Below are positions 1-11,985 of a DNA stretch of 64,000 nt, piece after piece. A model generated the notes under the pieces. That model was not told the DNA's origin. It did no database searches and worked only from the letters and a program-made list of their open reading frames with translations. Position numbers and translations under genes: made by a program. Every line of letters begins with the position of its first letter. Position 1 is the stretch's first letter. The DNA is taken from contig CM031879.1 in assembly GCA_018697195.1 (NCBI GenBank), forward strand, positions 33,990,228 through 34,054,227, written 5' to 3'. The DNA comes from Certhia americana (lineage: Eukaryota > Chordata > Aves > Passeriformes > Certhiidae).

Positions 1-427
1 ACAGTGTCTTTGAGCTGATCATGTGGGAACTTTCCAACTATGGCTTAAGCTGTGTCGCATCAGTATTCATAAACGGCGTTGTAGAGTTAACTCGCATAAA
101 ATTGGTTTTAATCCTCTTAAGTGTAAAACATTTTTGCTGAATTATAATCAGGATTTTTTCCATAAAATGTATTATCAAAGAAAAGGCAGAAAGCTTTAAA
201 ATATGTTCGTAAGCAAATCCTTTCATTGCAGATAGGAAGGATTTTTTTTATTTTAAAACATTCTTTATTTTGAAATGGCATTCAGTTATGCAGTTGTCTC
301 AAACACTTCAAAGCTTTGCAAGAGTGTTTGAGGAAGAAACCATCAGCTTAGACATTCTGAATTAATTTGATACTGGCTTTGTAGGACTGGTTTTGAAAGT
401 GTTTTTAAATCTGAACTGTTTTCTTAG

Positions 428-544
428 AAAAAGATGTTAACAGGACAGATCGAACAAATAAGTTTTATGAAGGTGAAGATAATCCAGGACTGATTTTACT
501 TCACGATATTTTGATGACCTATTGCATGTATGACTTTGACTTGG
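428..544 (+). CDS. TBC1D15: TBC1D15 internal coding exon with the TBC arginine finger
   Basis: TBC1D15 is a TBC-domain GTPase-activating protein of about 690 residues. It acts on Rab7 and is recruited to mitochondria through Fis1 (family knowledge). The exon has a TTCTTAG acceptor and a GTAAGT donor. It enters with two bases of a split codon and leaves with one base. It reads EKDVNRTDRTNKFYEG, then a stretch ending MTYCMYDFDLG. The E-K-D-V-N-R run is the end of the RabGAP IxxDxxR motif, so the arginine codon at 442-444 is the catalytic arginine finger; the isoleucine lies in an upstream exon. The seven exons from here to 10817 join in frame and match my recollection of the mammalian protein closely. 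They give the C-terminal 275 or so residues. The earlier exons are left of the window. Confidence 0.95.
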
Positions 545-3330
545 GTAAGTTGTGTCCCTCTGAATGTAAAAGCCTTCTTGGCTTCTGATATGCACCTTTG
601 CTTATGCTAAGTCCTATTAATAGAATTGAATTTGCATTGATTACAATGCTTTTTGTAAATGCTTTTTAAAAGATTTAATATTTTGCAGTGTTTAATATTG
701 TTGATAACTTTGTTCAGTTTTTCTTCCTTTCTTCAATTTGATGCTGTCTTAGGCATTTGAATTCATCAGTTCTGGTGGGATTAGGAATTAAGTGGTAGTT
801 TTTCTTTACCACAGACCTACTGTTCTGGGGTTCCTTTGTTGTTCTTGGGTTTTTTGTGTGGTTTTTGTGAAGTTTTTGTGGTTTAGGGGTTTTTTGATGT
901 TAATTTTTTATTATAGAATTGAAGCAGGCTTGCTTTTTAGAGTTTTAAATGGGTTTGGGTCTTTGGAGCTTCAGTGTCAAACATATTTTTAAGACTGATA
1001 GTATCAATAAAAATGATAAACCAGCTGCCACTGCTGTAATTAAAGCTCAGCATGCTGAACCAGCTGTTTGTAAGCGTGGTGTTCTTGTGAAAATTTTAAA
1101 AGCTGGTTCATGAGAAGTGCGCTTAGCAATCTGTCAAAAATTGCATTTTAGTGCATGCGTCTGCTGCAGAGGGAAGAGCATATAACATCTTGCTTTAATT
1201 GCAGTGTTAATGTGATGGCTAAGCCTTGGCTTCTTGCTAATTGTCTTGGGAGGGAGAGAAAGAATACTTGTAGTTGGTTCCCCTCCACCCCTGGTATGAC
1301 ACTTGGCTGTTGTGTACTTGGGACGTTTTGGGGTATTCTGTATCAGAGGATTTGGGATTCTAAAACCCCACTTTGTGCCAGATTTTGAAGACAAAAAAGT
1401 AGGATTAAATCTTTAGCTACTAGTAAACATGCTGCAGAGCTGTAGTTCTTGTCAGCTTTCATTCTCTCTGAAAGAGAGTCTTGATCTTTGGCTTGAAAAA
1501 AGAGAAAACTAAACCTGATGGTTTAAGTACATAGCTCCGTTTCACCTCTTACCACATTTCAACATTCATTAATGCCCAGTGACATTATAGGTGAAAGTAA
1601 AGCAGATTCACTACCCACTCTGTTAAAAACATTGTTACATGTGCACACTGGGTAAGTCTTTTGTTTTATAAACGAGCAGGAATAATGGAAATACAGTCAT
1701 TTTGACATAGTAACTGTCCAAGGCTTCTACGCATTGGTGCAGTGCTGCTCTTAATTTTTTGACAGCAGCTTTAGAGAGGTCTGAATAATGCCACAGACTG
1801 CTGGGTAGGGGAGGGGACAGAACAGCTGTTAATAGAATGTTTTTCTGAATTAATTCCTTAAGTCTGCATTAATGAAATTTGGTTTATTATTAAATAGACT
1901 TTTAAACTGTCTTGGACAGAATTTTCTCTGCATTTATTTTTAGTTAGTTGTAGTATTAAATATGCGGGGAACAAATTTTTTTTTTTTCATTTGACCTTTT
2001 AATTATTTACAAGTTTGCTGTCACTTACTCTATTTTTCTTCTCACAACTGCTCCACATTTTCAGTTATTGACTCTAATCCTCTTTTCAGTTACAATTACA
2101 TCATTAAGAAATAAAGTAACTAACTGAAAAATGTTAGGTTGAACCAATCACTGATGATAGATAGACACATTAATTGTGTCCTCTTATTTAGAGAGGTCAG
2201 CAACAATTGGGCAATAGATAAGCTGACACTAGCATCAGTGGTAAGTGGAAGAGCTGGGAAGAAGGGAAAAAAATTGCCTCTAAAAATCATTATGCTCTAC
2301 TTAAATGGACTGTTAATTGCAAATAAGAAAGCTGGAAGAAACATTTAAAATCTATAAAAATTTGAAAAACTTTTTTTATAGACTAAAATTTTATAACTGT
2401 TTGTAAAAATTATATACTTTTGTGGGCATTTCCTTCTCCAGTTAAATGAAAGCTTTTCTTGTAAGCATGTGAGTGCCTTTTAGGTGATAAGAACTTTATT
2501 CACCAGTTCTAGGCACAAAACCTAAACGCACGTCCTTGATCAGATCTAGGTATGTGTTGCTTTTGTGGTTCTTGCAAGCAGTACTTTACTATTAATTCCC
2601 TTTCTCACTTTGATAGGTTGAATTCTTCATTGCTGTGTGCTTTGTTACACAGATGGTCTTAGGCTTGGGTGTATTTTAAGTACTGTCTGAACAGAACAGT
2701 CCCAACGTCCTTAAATAGTGGAATCATTAAAGCATATTCAGTGATAGAAAAAAGAAGTATAAAATGCAAAGTTTTCTTCCTAAGAACTGTTGCACTGTGT
2801 TTTTCTGGAATTGCCACTCATCATCTCTTTAAATGAATTTGAGAAGAAAATTTTCATTTGAGAGTGGGCGGGGGAGTGCAAAGATATTCAAAATTTTTAA
2901 ATATCTAGAGGAAAGTAACCAAGTACAAATAGAAAAGAGACTATATACAAGTTTGTATTTGTGATGGTAGAAGGTATAGACTTAATTTTAAAAATATCAA
3001 TATATGCTCCTGAGTTTTAAATAGCAACATTTTTACTAAAAAATCTATTGTGTTGCAAACTCAGTTTGTATTTTAACAGCTACTAGAACAATGTGTTTGC
3101 TTTATGTTCTCTTCAGATTGGCAGAAATGGCTGATAAATCTTATCAGATCTGCTGGATGTTAGTGCCTATTAATTCAAATTTATCTTGACTGGTAGTTGA
3201 TTTGGAGAGGTATAGTATCTGTATGTACTAACATTTGTTTCACTCAGTCATTCATCTCACTTGAAAAATTACTGCTTTACTGCTGAGTTTAAATTTCTTT
3301 TTGCTTTTTCCCCCCTCTTTTTTTTTCAAG
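545..3330 (+). other. TBC1D15: TBC1D15 intron (2.8 kb)
   Basis: This is an AT-rich GT-AG intron between the arginine-finger exon and the glutamine-finger exon. It ends in a long pyrimidine tract before TTTCAAG. The short open frames inside it have no family resemblance. I see no clear mobile element in it. Confidence 0.85.
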
Positions 3331-3431
3331 GTTATGTGCAGGGGATGAGCGACTTGCTGTCACCTGTCTTGTATATTATGGAGAATGAAGTAGATGCCTT
3401 TTGGTGCTTTGTATCATACATGGATCAAATG
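3331..3431 (+). CDS. TBC1D15: TBC1D15 internal coding exon with the TBC glutamine finger
   Basis: The acceptor is TTTCAAG and the donor is GTAAAA. Two bases complete a glycine codon, followed by YVQGMSDLLSPVLYIMENEV and DAFWCFVSYMDQM, ending in phase 0. The YxQ motif at 3333-3341 supplies the glutamine finger that TBC RabGAPs use in trans for GTP hydrolysis (Rab-GAP family knowledge). With the arginine finger in the previous exon, the catalytic pair is intact, so this gene looks functional. Confidence 0.95.
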
Positions 3432-4146
3432 GTAAAATGAGACTTTCTTAGCCCACATAAACAGATAAGTCACAGATAGTATTTGGGGTTAATTTTACTT
3501 TATAAATTTCACTGGGTTTTTTAAATTCTTGTATTCAATTGTATTTAAATTCACTTTATGTTTGGAGTCAATATGCTTTTGTTGATTGAGGTTGTGGTGG
3601 GTTTGCAAGAGTATTGCTGTACAATACAGGCATATTTGGCTCCCTAAGAATTCCCAAGTAACTGTCACAGGTAAATTTGTATTTATCAGGAGTCCTCAAG
3701 CAGGGTTTTGTTCAGGATAATGGTTCCATTGTATACCTGCATTTTGACTTTTGTTAAATGCAGTTTAGACTTTCCACAAACTGAAGCTTTTATGACTTGT
3801 GCATGTGGCAAAAGAGTGTGTGACTGATACGAAAATAAAAGGAAATTAGTTTTTTTTTTTTTGTTTGAGTGTAGTCATGCTGCTTGGAAGTACAGAGCTT
3901 AGGCAGATTTAAACTATCATTTATAACATACAAAAATGTTAACAAAGAAATATGGTTCAGTGCTTTAGTTAAACTTCTCAGAAAAAGGCAGACATTTCAT
4001 TAGATGGAAGTACAGTTAACTATCCATATGCTAAATATCTAAAGGGTGAGAACAACTGTTGCAAGAACAATATTTCTTTTAAAATCGCTGCAGATATCAA
4101 AACTGAGTTAATAAAAATGACAGTGCTAATGTTTTATTCCATACAG

Positions 4147-4246
4147 CATCAGAACTTTGAAGAACAGATGCAGGGTATGAAGACACAACTAATTCAGCTG
4201 AGTCATTTGCTTCGTTTACTAGACAGTGGATTTTGCAGTTATTTAG
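4147..4246 (+). CDS. TBC1D15: TBC1D15 internal coding exon (TBC domain)
   Basis: The acceptor is ATACAG and the donor is GTAGGT. The exon reads HQNFEEQMQGMKTQLIQLSH, then LLRLLDSGFCSYL, and leaves one base of a split codon. It is helical TBC-domain sequence, and joins in frame to 3431 and to 4578. Confidence 0.95.
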
Positions 4247-4577
4247 GTAGGTGTATTATTCATGCACAGTAACTGAAACAGCTTCCTGCATTCTGTTCCT
4301 TACCAGTTTAAATATAATTCCAATATTATATGAGTACAGGACTTGTAACTTCATAATGCCTATATTTCAATAGTTGCTCCATGCTTATTGAAGAAACAGG
4401 GTCATCCTGTTACCAATTTTAAAAATGTGCCATTATCTGGCAAATATTTTGGATTCTAAAAAGGGCCTGTGTGTGAGCATGTACCTGTAAAATGTGGGTG
4501 TTTTTTTTTTTTTTTTTTGCTTGTTGTTTGAACCAAATTTAATGAATGAATGTGAAATGTCCCACTCTTATTCCTAG
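4247..4577 (+). other. TBC1D15: TBC1D15 intron with T18 homopolymer
   Basis: This 331-bp GT-AG intron contains an uninterrupted run of 18 T at 4501-4518, about 60 bases before the acceptor. Such a run is likely to vary in length between individuals and to be error-prone in assemblies. Confidence 0.9.
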
Positions 4578-4675
4578 AATCGCAAGACTCAGGCTACCTT
4601 TATTTTTGCTTCCGGTGGCTTCTTATCAGATTTAAAAGGGAATTTAGTTTTCAAGATATTCTTCGACTCTGGGAG
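4578..4675 (+). CDS. TBC1D15: TBC1D15 internal coding exon (TBC domain)
   Basis: The acceptor is TTCCTAG and the donor is GTAAGG. Two bases complete a glutamate codon, followed by SQDSGYLYFCFRWLLIRFKR and EFSFQDILRLWE, ending in phase 0. The RWLLIRFKREF and ILRLWE blocks are conserved TBC-domain helices. Confidence 0.95.
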
Positions 4676-7600
4676 GTAAGGAACTATTTCATCACACAAA
4701 CTCCAGCTGGTTTTGGACTTTAGAACAAAAAGCATGGATTATTTTGCAAAGTCTTTAATACTCTGATAAATGAAAAAAAAAAAAAGGATTTAGTACAATG
4801 AACTGAGGACAAGTGAGCATTTCTTACGTCTTTCTAGCCTAAAGAACAACTTGTGAAGTTAATGAAAAAATACTTACTAGAGCTGGTTTGGATAAATTGG
4901 CTTTTGCAAAAAGATTTGGACAGGAGCCTTCAACTGAGACTCCCAAGTGAAAATATTAAGTGAAGAGTATCAGTTAACTGTTAATGGAAAACGGCTCATG
5001 ATCTAAAAAAAAGAGCATTTGTTTGATTAATTCCTTGGTATTGATGATTCTTTATAGATTAAGTTGAAACACTGTCAGGGTAGTTTGTGTTAGCTAAAAC
5101 CATGAGGAGGATGATGTCAGAATATCATTAGTCTTGATGATAAGGCCTTGTGATGCCAAATAACATTATGTAAAACGTCAAAATGTTGAAGTTCTGATAA
5201 TTCTGTGTTAGTGATTTTTTTTTTTTTTATTTAGGTAATCCTGGGATGAGATGGAATAGTTAAGATTAACTAATATTTTTGTCTTTAATTTGTTGTTCCG
5301 AGAAATTTGAGAAGTGTTGACAGTACAGGTTTATTGTCTAAGATGCATTTAGCAGGGGGAGAGTATTCACTGAAAACTCAGAACAGAATAAATGTTCAGA
5401 TGAATGAAGAGAGTGTTTTCTAGGACATAACATCATATGTGCTGGGGAACAGAAGGGTAATGAAAAGAACGGGGCTGAGATGCATAAAGTTTGCACTACA
5501 ATAAAAAATAATATTGTTTCTGGTGTGATGAAAAATAACGTTGATACTTTAATTCACTTTTTCCACTAATGAAAAAGGAGGCACATAAAGAGGAGGACCA
5601 GTATTTAAAACAGTCTAAAGTAAATATTTTTAAGCTTTTTTTATCATCAGTTGGTGGAATTTACTATCATAGAGTATTGAGGTGGTATTTCAACCAGAGG
5701 ACAAAAAAGTTTATGGATAACATTCACAAATAAGGCAACCAGTATCACAAAACCAGAAGAATTCTCTTTTTCCAAGGTATAAATGATAATGATTTGGGAG
5801 GGGACATGCACTTATCTCTTCCCCCAGGATTATGTTGTCTTCTCAATATTTTTTTTAAGACTAATTTTTCTTCTTAAGTTGATGACAACAGTATTTTTAT
5901 TTATAGTTTATAGTCCCATGCTAGCATGTTTTTATTACCTCTGCTTTAATACATATATATGTGTACATACAGAAAAGAAACACACTATATTTCTCTCCCA
6001 AGTATTTTTTTTCCCCTCTTAGGAAGAGGATGGAAACCTGTTGATGTATGATAGTCTTGTAGGTTTCTTAGAGCACATCATAATGTATGTTTACTACAAG
6101 TATTAAATTTCTTTGCTAGGAGATACGGAATGGGAAAGGGAATATCTTGTTTTCCTTTTTAAAAAAAAGTAATTAAGGCATTTTGTTGATGTGTTCATGC
6201 GAAGGCCAGTGTCACCTCGATCAGTCCAGCTTACAGTGGGTTGTTTTTTCTCCTGTGCATACCTGTGCAGCTGAACTGGTATCAGTGAAGTAAGTGGGAT
6301 TTACAAAGGCAAGCTATAGGCACAGAAGGCCTTTTCCCTTTACAGAGAAATTAACCACTTTTTTTGGTATTTGGCTGAGCATACCTCATGTGCAGTTTTG
6401 TAGATGAATTGAAGGAATCCATTTGAAGGCAATATTACGATACGACATACTCACTTGCAGAACGTAGAATGGGATGAAAGAGAGGTACCATCTGAGATTC
6501 CAGTCTTAGATTCCAGGACTTCTGGGGCTTTTTCAATCTGTTAATTTCAGGGTTCTTGTGGATCACTTTATTTCTTTCCTCTGACTCATATGAACCACTC
6601 AGTTAGTATCAGACATGTCTTCCCTGTTCCCACTGGCTTCGTGACTTCCAGTGTTTTATCACAAAAAAAAAGGAATGAGATTCTTCACTAATCTGGTTTC
6701 TCCCATCTCCATTCACCTCGGAAATGGGACATACCAGTTCTCATCATCTGGAGTAGAGGCTAACTCTGAGCCTTTGCACCCCCTGAGCAAGAGCCATAAT
6801 CAGATTGTGGTAGAAAATGTAAGTGGTTGTTTCATTGCTCTGTGACAGAGTTGCATGTGATAGAAAGTGCATTCCACCTTGTGTGGATAAGCTGAGACAC
6901 ATTATGTGAGTGCAGTTATTTGTGATGTTACATACAATGCCTTTTGTGTGTGGGTTAAACTGCTCGGGCTCCGGATGAATTTACTTATAGCACATTTTAG
7001 CAGTGCCTTTCAAACATAGCCCAGATAGCCTACTGATCTGCTTCTTAGCTATCCCAAAGTTAAGAGTTGTTCAGTACCTCCTTGTCACTGGAGATTCAGG
7101 CAATACCACCTGGTAAGTCCTGCCAGTGCTTAATCTTTTGTTTGCACAGTGGGTGGCTTAGGAGAAACTCAGAACAAAAATTCTGTAACAAAATTACAGC
7201 TAGCACACACCTAGCTCCAGTGTTATTCTAGTGCCACTTGTGCAACATAGAGCCAGAATGATTTGGGAATAAGTTACTTTATATACATTGGTTGCATTAT
7301 TCATGGATGCTGAGGTAGGGCTAGAACAAACAAGCCCTTATTTGTGTAGCTGTATTGGAAAAAAGAAAAAGGAAGGAAAGAAAAGGGAAAAAAAGCTATT
7401 GCTCCTTATTTTTATGTTTTTAATTTCATGCTTATAATTTAAAGGAGGCTGCTTTGTCTTCCATCCTTCCAGCATGTTGTGATGCTGCTGTTATGCATTT
7501 CCATACATAATCTTAAGTATATGCCTTGCTCCAGAGTTTGAAAGGTTTATCAAAAATGGTAGCAAAATGGGGTTTTTTTGTAGCAACTTCGTGTTGAACC

Positions 7601-8789
7601 AAATGAATGCACAACTGTTAATATGTCCTTTTTATGAAGTAGGAGTAGAAAAACACAGTAGTGTGTCGACAGACTGAGTTTGGTGGATTATAGGCATTTA
7701 CATTCAGTTGTTATTTTTTTCAGCCTACTTGCATTCTTGTCTTTGTCCTGGAGTAAGAGAATGCTTTAAGAGCATATTGGTTGTCTGAAAAAGATGCAAA
7801 ATTTAATTTCTGAACTGCATCTTCATTGAAACATTCAAGATTAATTGCACCTTATTTTGGGTGAATTTTGGTTTGAATGTCTTTGGGACTTATGGAATTC
7901 TGTTTACAGGTTACATGTACTAGTGATGCAAGTTCAAATAAAAGCTCTTGCTCAGCTGTAAGGCTCTATTCCATCAATAATGATGAAAAAAGTTTTTTGC
8001 TAATGAAGTATTTTCAGCAGTCTGATTTCTTACCTGCCTTTTTTGAGAGTAAATCCCTTGTCTTAAATTCCTTTATCTCTCAGGGCAATTTGTGCAAGCA
8101 GACTTTTGCTTCTTTATGGTTTTTTTTGGCAAAATTCTCCAGCATTCTGCCCACCACACATGTTCTTTTCAAATACTTTTTTTTTTTAAAGGTTTGTCCG
8201 AATGTACTAAAATATGGTATTGGTACTGAGATTGCACTTTTCAGTTCCAATGAACTTGAGTGATTGTGTCCTCCATGGGACCAAAAGCCAATATGTCTTT
8301 AGTCAGAAAGGAATACCCAGCCATCCCCAGTACCTGTGTGTACATGTCTTTGGGTTCTCATGCTGGCAGGAGTGGGAACAACTTTAGCACCTTATTTATA
8401 AACATTAGATCCTTTTAAACTGCTACTGGGCATGACACTCTTCTGCCAATTCACACTTAATGCAGATACTCTAAGCCACACAAATAATTTGTTAGCTTCA
8501 GTTACTTCTGTTTTACATAAGCTGAGGCAGAGCCCACGCTTACAAGACCACAAGTTCGAGCAGTTTAGTAGCATTATAGTGGTCTATGGCTTAAGAACCA
8601 GATAAGCATTTGGTGACTCAGACTTGGTCTCTGAAGGGCCAAAAGTATAATTCCAAATAATTCTGCAAATACTTAGTTGCTGTTAGTTAAATGATTTGGC
8701 TGGAGGACATACTTTCTAAGAACTACTTCTCTTTTCAGAGGAAAAGTATAAGCATTTCAAATGTGGGGTTTGTTTTTATATTTTAACAG
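4676..8789 (+). other. TBC1D15: TBC1D15 intron (4.1 kb)
   Basis: This GT-AG intron is the longest of the TBC1D15 introns in the window. It carries a T14 run at 5215-5228. A 128-codon open frame at 7877-8263 (+) shows no domain, no splice context and low-complexity composition, and I take it as chance. I see no confident mobile element. Confidence 0.8.
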
Positions 8790-8906
8790 GTTATGTGGAC
8801 GGAATTGCCTTGTCAGAATTTTCATCTCCTCCTTTGTTGTGCTATCCTAGAATCTGAAAAACAGCAAATAATGGACAAGCACTATGGATTTAATGAAATA
8901 CTAAAG
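8790..8906 (+). CDS. TBC1D15: TBC1D15 internal coding exon (end of TBC domain)
   Basis: The acceptor is TTTAACAG and the donor is GTACCA. The exon is 39 whole codons: VMWTELPCQNFHLLLCCAIL, then ESEKQQIMDKHYGFNEILK. It is symmetrical (phase 0 at both ends). The W-T-x-L-P-C-x-N-F-H-L segment is typical of the C-terminal half of the TBC fold in this subfamily (TBC1D15/TBC1D17). Confidence 0.95.
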
Positions 8907-9852
8907 GTACCAAATTCTTATGTGTCGCTATTCGACAAGAAATGAGCCACACATGCATGACAGTTCTTCTTAAAGAAGGGGAGAAAAAGAAGAAGTTTAT
9001 TGTGAGACCCTGACTTATATACCATTGCAAAAGTGTCCAGTGATTGGAAAGAAAGGTTGCTACCTCTCTGAGCACACTGGTCAAACCAAAAGTCCATCAT
9101 GCCTCTCTTCCTCTAGAGAGGAATGCAAAACAATCACTGCTTACAGAAACATGTGTGGGAATTAAAAATCTGAAAACATTAGAAGGCTTAGAAAACCATG
9201 CAAAAGCAGGGTGACACTTATGCATTATTGTGCTGGTTTTGGCTGCAGTAGAGTTGTCTCCCTGGTGGCTAGTATGGGGCTGTCTTTTGGGTATTAAAAT
9301 ATTAGTGAATTTTTTGGAGTTAAAGCAATATGATTGTGTTTATTAATTTATTAATTGGTTTATGTTGGGGAAGGGAAAGGTACATGCCATTTTCTGAAGG
9401 GTTAAATGTCTATCCTGCAGGCTTTCAAAATGGTTTATTGGATGTCTGTGTTTAGTGATAAGATCATTAATAGAAAATGGTTCTCCCCTCAGATGACTGC
9501 TTATTATATTTAATACTAACTTTTGCTTTATCTTCTATGATCTAATTTATCATCTCTGAAAATGTGAGCTGCTGGGGGAAGTATGTGGGAGGGCCAGATA
9601 GTTTGTCATTTTTAGAGGTACTGTGGATTCCTCTTGCAGACCTTGGATGCTGGTGAAACAGTATGGAACAGATGCCTATCTTTGAGTAGCCATTTCTCAA
9701 AGCTAATAGACTATGTCTAGCATTTCATAGCTTAAGGGGCAGGCAGGTACCTAATAAAGTGATACTTATTAGCAGTGCAGTACAGTATTAGTGTATTTTG
9801 GGTAAAACATAGTTGTCATTTATCTCACTGTGCCTTGTGAATCTATTTTTAG
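8907..9852 (+). other. TBC1D15: TBC1D15 intron (0.95 kb) with an LTR end
   Basis: This GT-AG intron ends in TATTTTTAG. Besides the short LTR-like fragment listed at 9231-9290, I see nothing recognisable in it. Confidence 0.8.
9231..9290 (+). mobile_element. Fragment of avian ERVL-type LTR (5' end)
   Basis: The text starts TGTGCTGGTTTTGGCTG and continues with CTAGTATGGGGCTGT. From memory these are hallmarks of the 5' end of a common avian ERVL solo LTR. Similarity stops near 9290, so only about 60 bp remain. The same family appears in reverse orientation and nearly full length at 15845-16522. Old non-coding relic. Confidence 0.55.
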
Positions 9853-9939
9853 CATATCAATGAACTGTCTATGAAAATCGATGTGGAATATATACTCTGC
9901 AAAGCAGAAGCAATTTCTATGCAGATGATGAATTGCAAG
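9853..9939 (+). CDS. TBC1D15: TBC1D15 internal coding exon (post-TBC helix)
   Basis: The acceptor is TTTTTAG and the donor is GTAAAG. The 29 whole codons read HINELSMKIDVEYILCKAEA and ISMQMMNCK. I recall the mammalian protein as having ...VEDILCKAEAISLQMVKCK here, so the identity is strong. Phase 0 at both ends makes this exon skippable without a frameshift. Confidence 0.95.
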
Positions 9940-10610
9940 GTAAAGATATCTATCTACTGTGAATGTTTATAGACAGTAAAAGTATGTAGTTAGCTGTAAG
10001 AGATCATGTATGACTTATGAAATAACTGAATGCCTGGGTACAGTTAAACATGTTGTGTAGCTATGCAAGTATTTGGGAAGTCTGTAAGCAAGAGTGATTG
10101 ATTTTATAGAGTAACACTGCTCACTAGGGGAAAGTTAAATTGTGCTTTTTGGTTGTGAATTTTCAGCTCTCACTAGGTAACCTCACTCCAGGAAATTCCA
10201 TATTTGTGTTCTTGAGAAAAACTAGTTGAAAGGTGCATTGCATTGGAAGCAGGCCAGAGTTACTAGGCAAAAGCTAGTGGGTCACTCAATAAAACGAATT
10301 TCAATAACATGAAGTGTAATTGTAATAGTTGATTAGACTTTTACTTTTGTAATGAAGATTATATTGTTGACCAGGAATTGATTCCTGTGGGCATTCCTTT
10401 TGCTGTCTTTTTGAAAAGCAGTGACGGAACATGGTAACTGTAATGTAGGTATTGCTGGGAGAGGTGCTTTCAGTGCAGCTAAATTCAGATGAATAATTGC
10501 TCAGATGAATGAGTACTGGGAATGCAGGATGGACAGAGGAGACTTTGTTGTTAACTTTTTTCATGTAATTACAATGTTTTTTATTATTTCCCCTGCTGCT
10601 TTCTTTCTAG
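9940..10610 (+). other. TBC1D15: TBC1D15 last intron (0.67 kb)
   Basis: GT-AG intron with a good pyrimidine tract before TTTCTAG. No mobile element or other feature is visible. The open frames across it are chance. Confidence 0.85.
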
Positions 10611-10817
10611 GAATTGCCTCAAACAGTCAGTGAGATCCTGGGGATAGAGACCAGTTCAGTAACACCGGATTCAGATACTGGGGAGGATGAGAGTGGAGCC
10701 GAGTTGAGCTGTCCGACATCACTATATCAGAGTGTCTCAACCCCTGTAACTGCGGCCAACGGGACAAGGGATGGCACTCAACAGATGGCTGAGACACAGA
10801 GCCTGACACCTGCATAA
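10611..10817 (+). CDS. TBC1D15: TBC1D15 terminal coding exon
   Basis: The acceptor is TTTCTAG. The 68 codons begin ELPQTVSEILG, pass through an acidic segment (TPDSDTGEDESG), continue with a Ser/Thr-rich tail and end SLTPA before TAA at 10815-10817. I recall the mammalian protein as also ending in a C-terminal LTPA after a similar acidic, low-complexity tail. This tail is probably disordered and is the fastest-evolving part of the protein here. Confidence 0.95.
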   Translation, partial: ELPQTVSEILGIETSSVTPDSDTGEDESGAELSCPTSLYQSVSTPVTAANGTRDGTQQMAETQSLTPA

Positions 10818-10947
10818 TCACCCGTGGTCACGGGAGAGAGACTTGTACTGAGCACGTGTCCTTCAAGCACTTGAGAGATGGATATTTAAATTTGGTGTTG
10901 ATTAAGCTTTAAGGTTGTAAAGAAAATCTGTACTGTAATGCTTTTGC

Positions 10948-10953
10948 ATTAAA
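10948..10953 (+). promoter_or_regulatory. TBC1D15: Proximal poly(A) signal ATTAAA
   Basis: Variant hexamer 131 bases after the stop codon, which would give a very short 3' UTR form. Whether it is used cannot be told from the sequence. Confidence 0.4.
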
Positions 10954-11421
10954 GCTTTACAACATGACTCAACTATTTTTGTAGTTTCTTCTACCAAAAT
11001 AGCCTTTTGTTTTCAATAACATTCCTTAATATTTTTGTAGCCAAGTGCATTTTCTTTTTGCTGGTAAACTGGAAATGGATGGTGATTAAGAATGAAAGAA
11101 ATTTCTGCATTTGCTGAGCTTTCACACATATTGATCTGAGACAGTGTGAGCTCTTTGATTTGAGCAGATTCACAATATGCCAGCTGAAGCTGCTGTACAA
11201 AATTTTCAAGCTGAAGTGATGCTGATGTGCTAAAGGAGGATTCTTTTGTAAATGGATTTTCCCTATCTCAGATGTTTACAAAAATACTTCTAAGTATCTG
11301 TTGCTGGTTGAATGTAGATTCGAAATGGACATTCATACTTGCACAGTTTAATGTCCAAATACTGAATTTTGTGTAATTGGGAGTGGATGAACAGTATATT
11401 TTTACATTAACATATCTTCAC

Positions 11422-11476
11422 TTTATATATACATATATATATATATATTTACACACATACACACACTATATACACA
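11422..11476 (+). repeat. Compound AT/AC microsatellite
   Basis: TATATA and CATATATATATATAT runs pass into ACACACATACACACAC and TATATAC. It lies in the predicted TBC1D15 3' UTR, between the first and second poly(A) hexamers, and is probably polymorphic. Confidence 0.85.
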
Positions 11477-11521
11477 AATGTTTGTGAATACTAAAAAGGA
11501 TAGTCGTATTTTCAATATCTG

Positions 11522-11527
11522 AATAAA
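11522..11527 (+). promoter_or_regulatory. TBC1D15: Poly(A) signal AATAAA (middle)
   Basis: Canonical hexamer about 700 bases after the TBC1D15 stop codon. Confidence 0.5.
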
Positions 11528-11958
11528 CTTGACTGTTCATTCATATGAATCAGTTTGACCAAATTAATGCACAGCTCCAGCCTGGGCTCTTTTTCAAAAC
11601 TTTTCTAACTGAAGGTAACTTTCATGTGAATACATTCAGTCCTACACTTGATGTAATTTTGCAATTGATATCTTGCAAACTTTACTAATGTTCATATTTG
11701 CTAATAAATTAACTGATCAATTAACTATTTACACTTTTTATGGCAACATTACTTGGAGAATTAATAACAAGGTTATAAAAAAGCCAATCAACAAACCACA
11801 CACCAAAATAGTAATCAAAATTAACATTAATGCATTTTTTGTATCTGCAAAAGGCAGTGAGTTTATTCCATGCCACGCTGATGTCCTTTGACGTTATGTG
11901 AAATTTAACATAATTGATTAAGTGTGTTCATTATTTGGTAACTATTGTACATATATAA

Positions 11959-11964
11959 AATAAA
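11959..11964 (+). promoter_or_regulatory. TBC1D15: Poly(A) signal AATAAA (distal)
   Basis: Canonical hexamer in ATATATAAAATAAAAGTC, about 1.14 kb after the stop codon. I used it to set the likely 3' end of the gene. Confidence 0.55.
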
Positions 11965-11985
11965 AGTCAAAGCTGATTTAGTGTT

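Larger units (their letters stand above)
10818..11985 (+). other. TBC1D15: TBC1D15 3' UTR (inferred extent)
   Basis: AT-rich sequence follows the stop codon. Three poly(A) hexamers occur: ATTAAA at 10948-10953, AATAAA at 11522-11527 and AATAAA at 11959-11964. The end is set about 20 bases past the last hexamer. This is an inference; mammalian TBC1D15 transcripts also have long 3' UTRs. A compound AT/AC microsatellite sits inside. Confidence 0.6.

Noticed and set aside
7877..8263. 128-codon frame in a TBC1D15 intron
   Set aside because: No family resemblance and no splice context; lies between two well-defined TBC1D15 exons.
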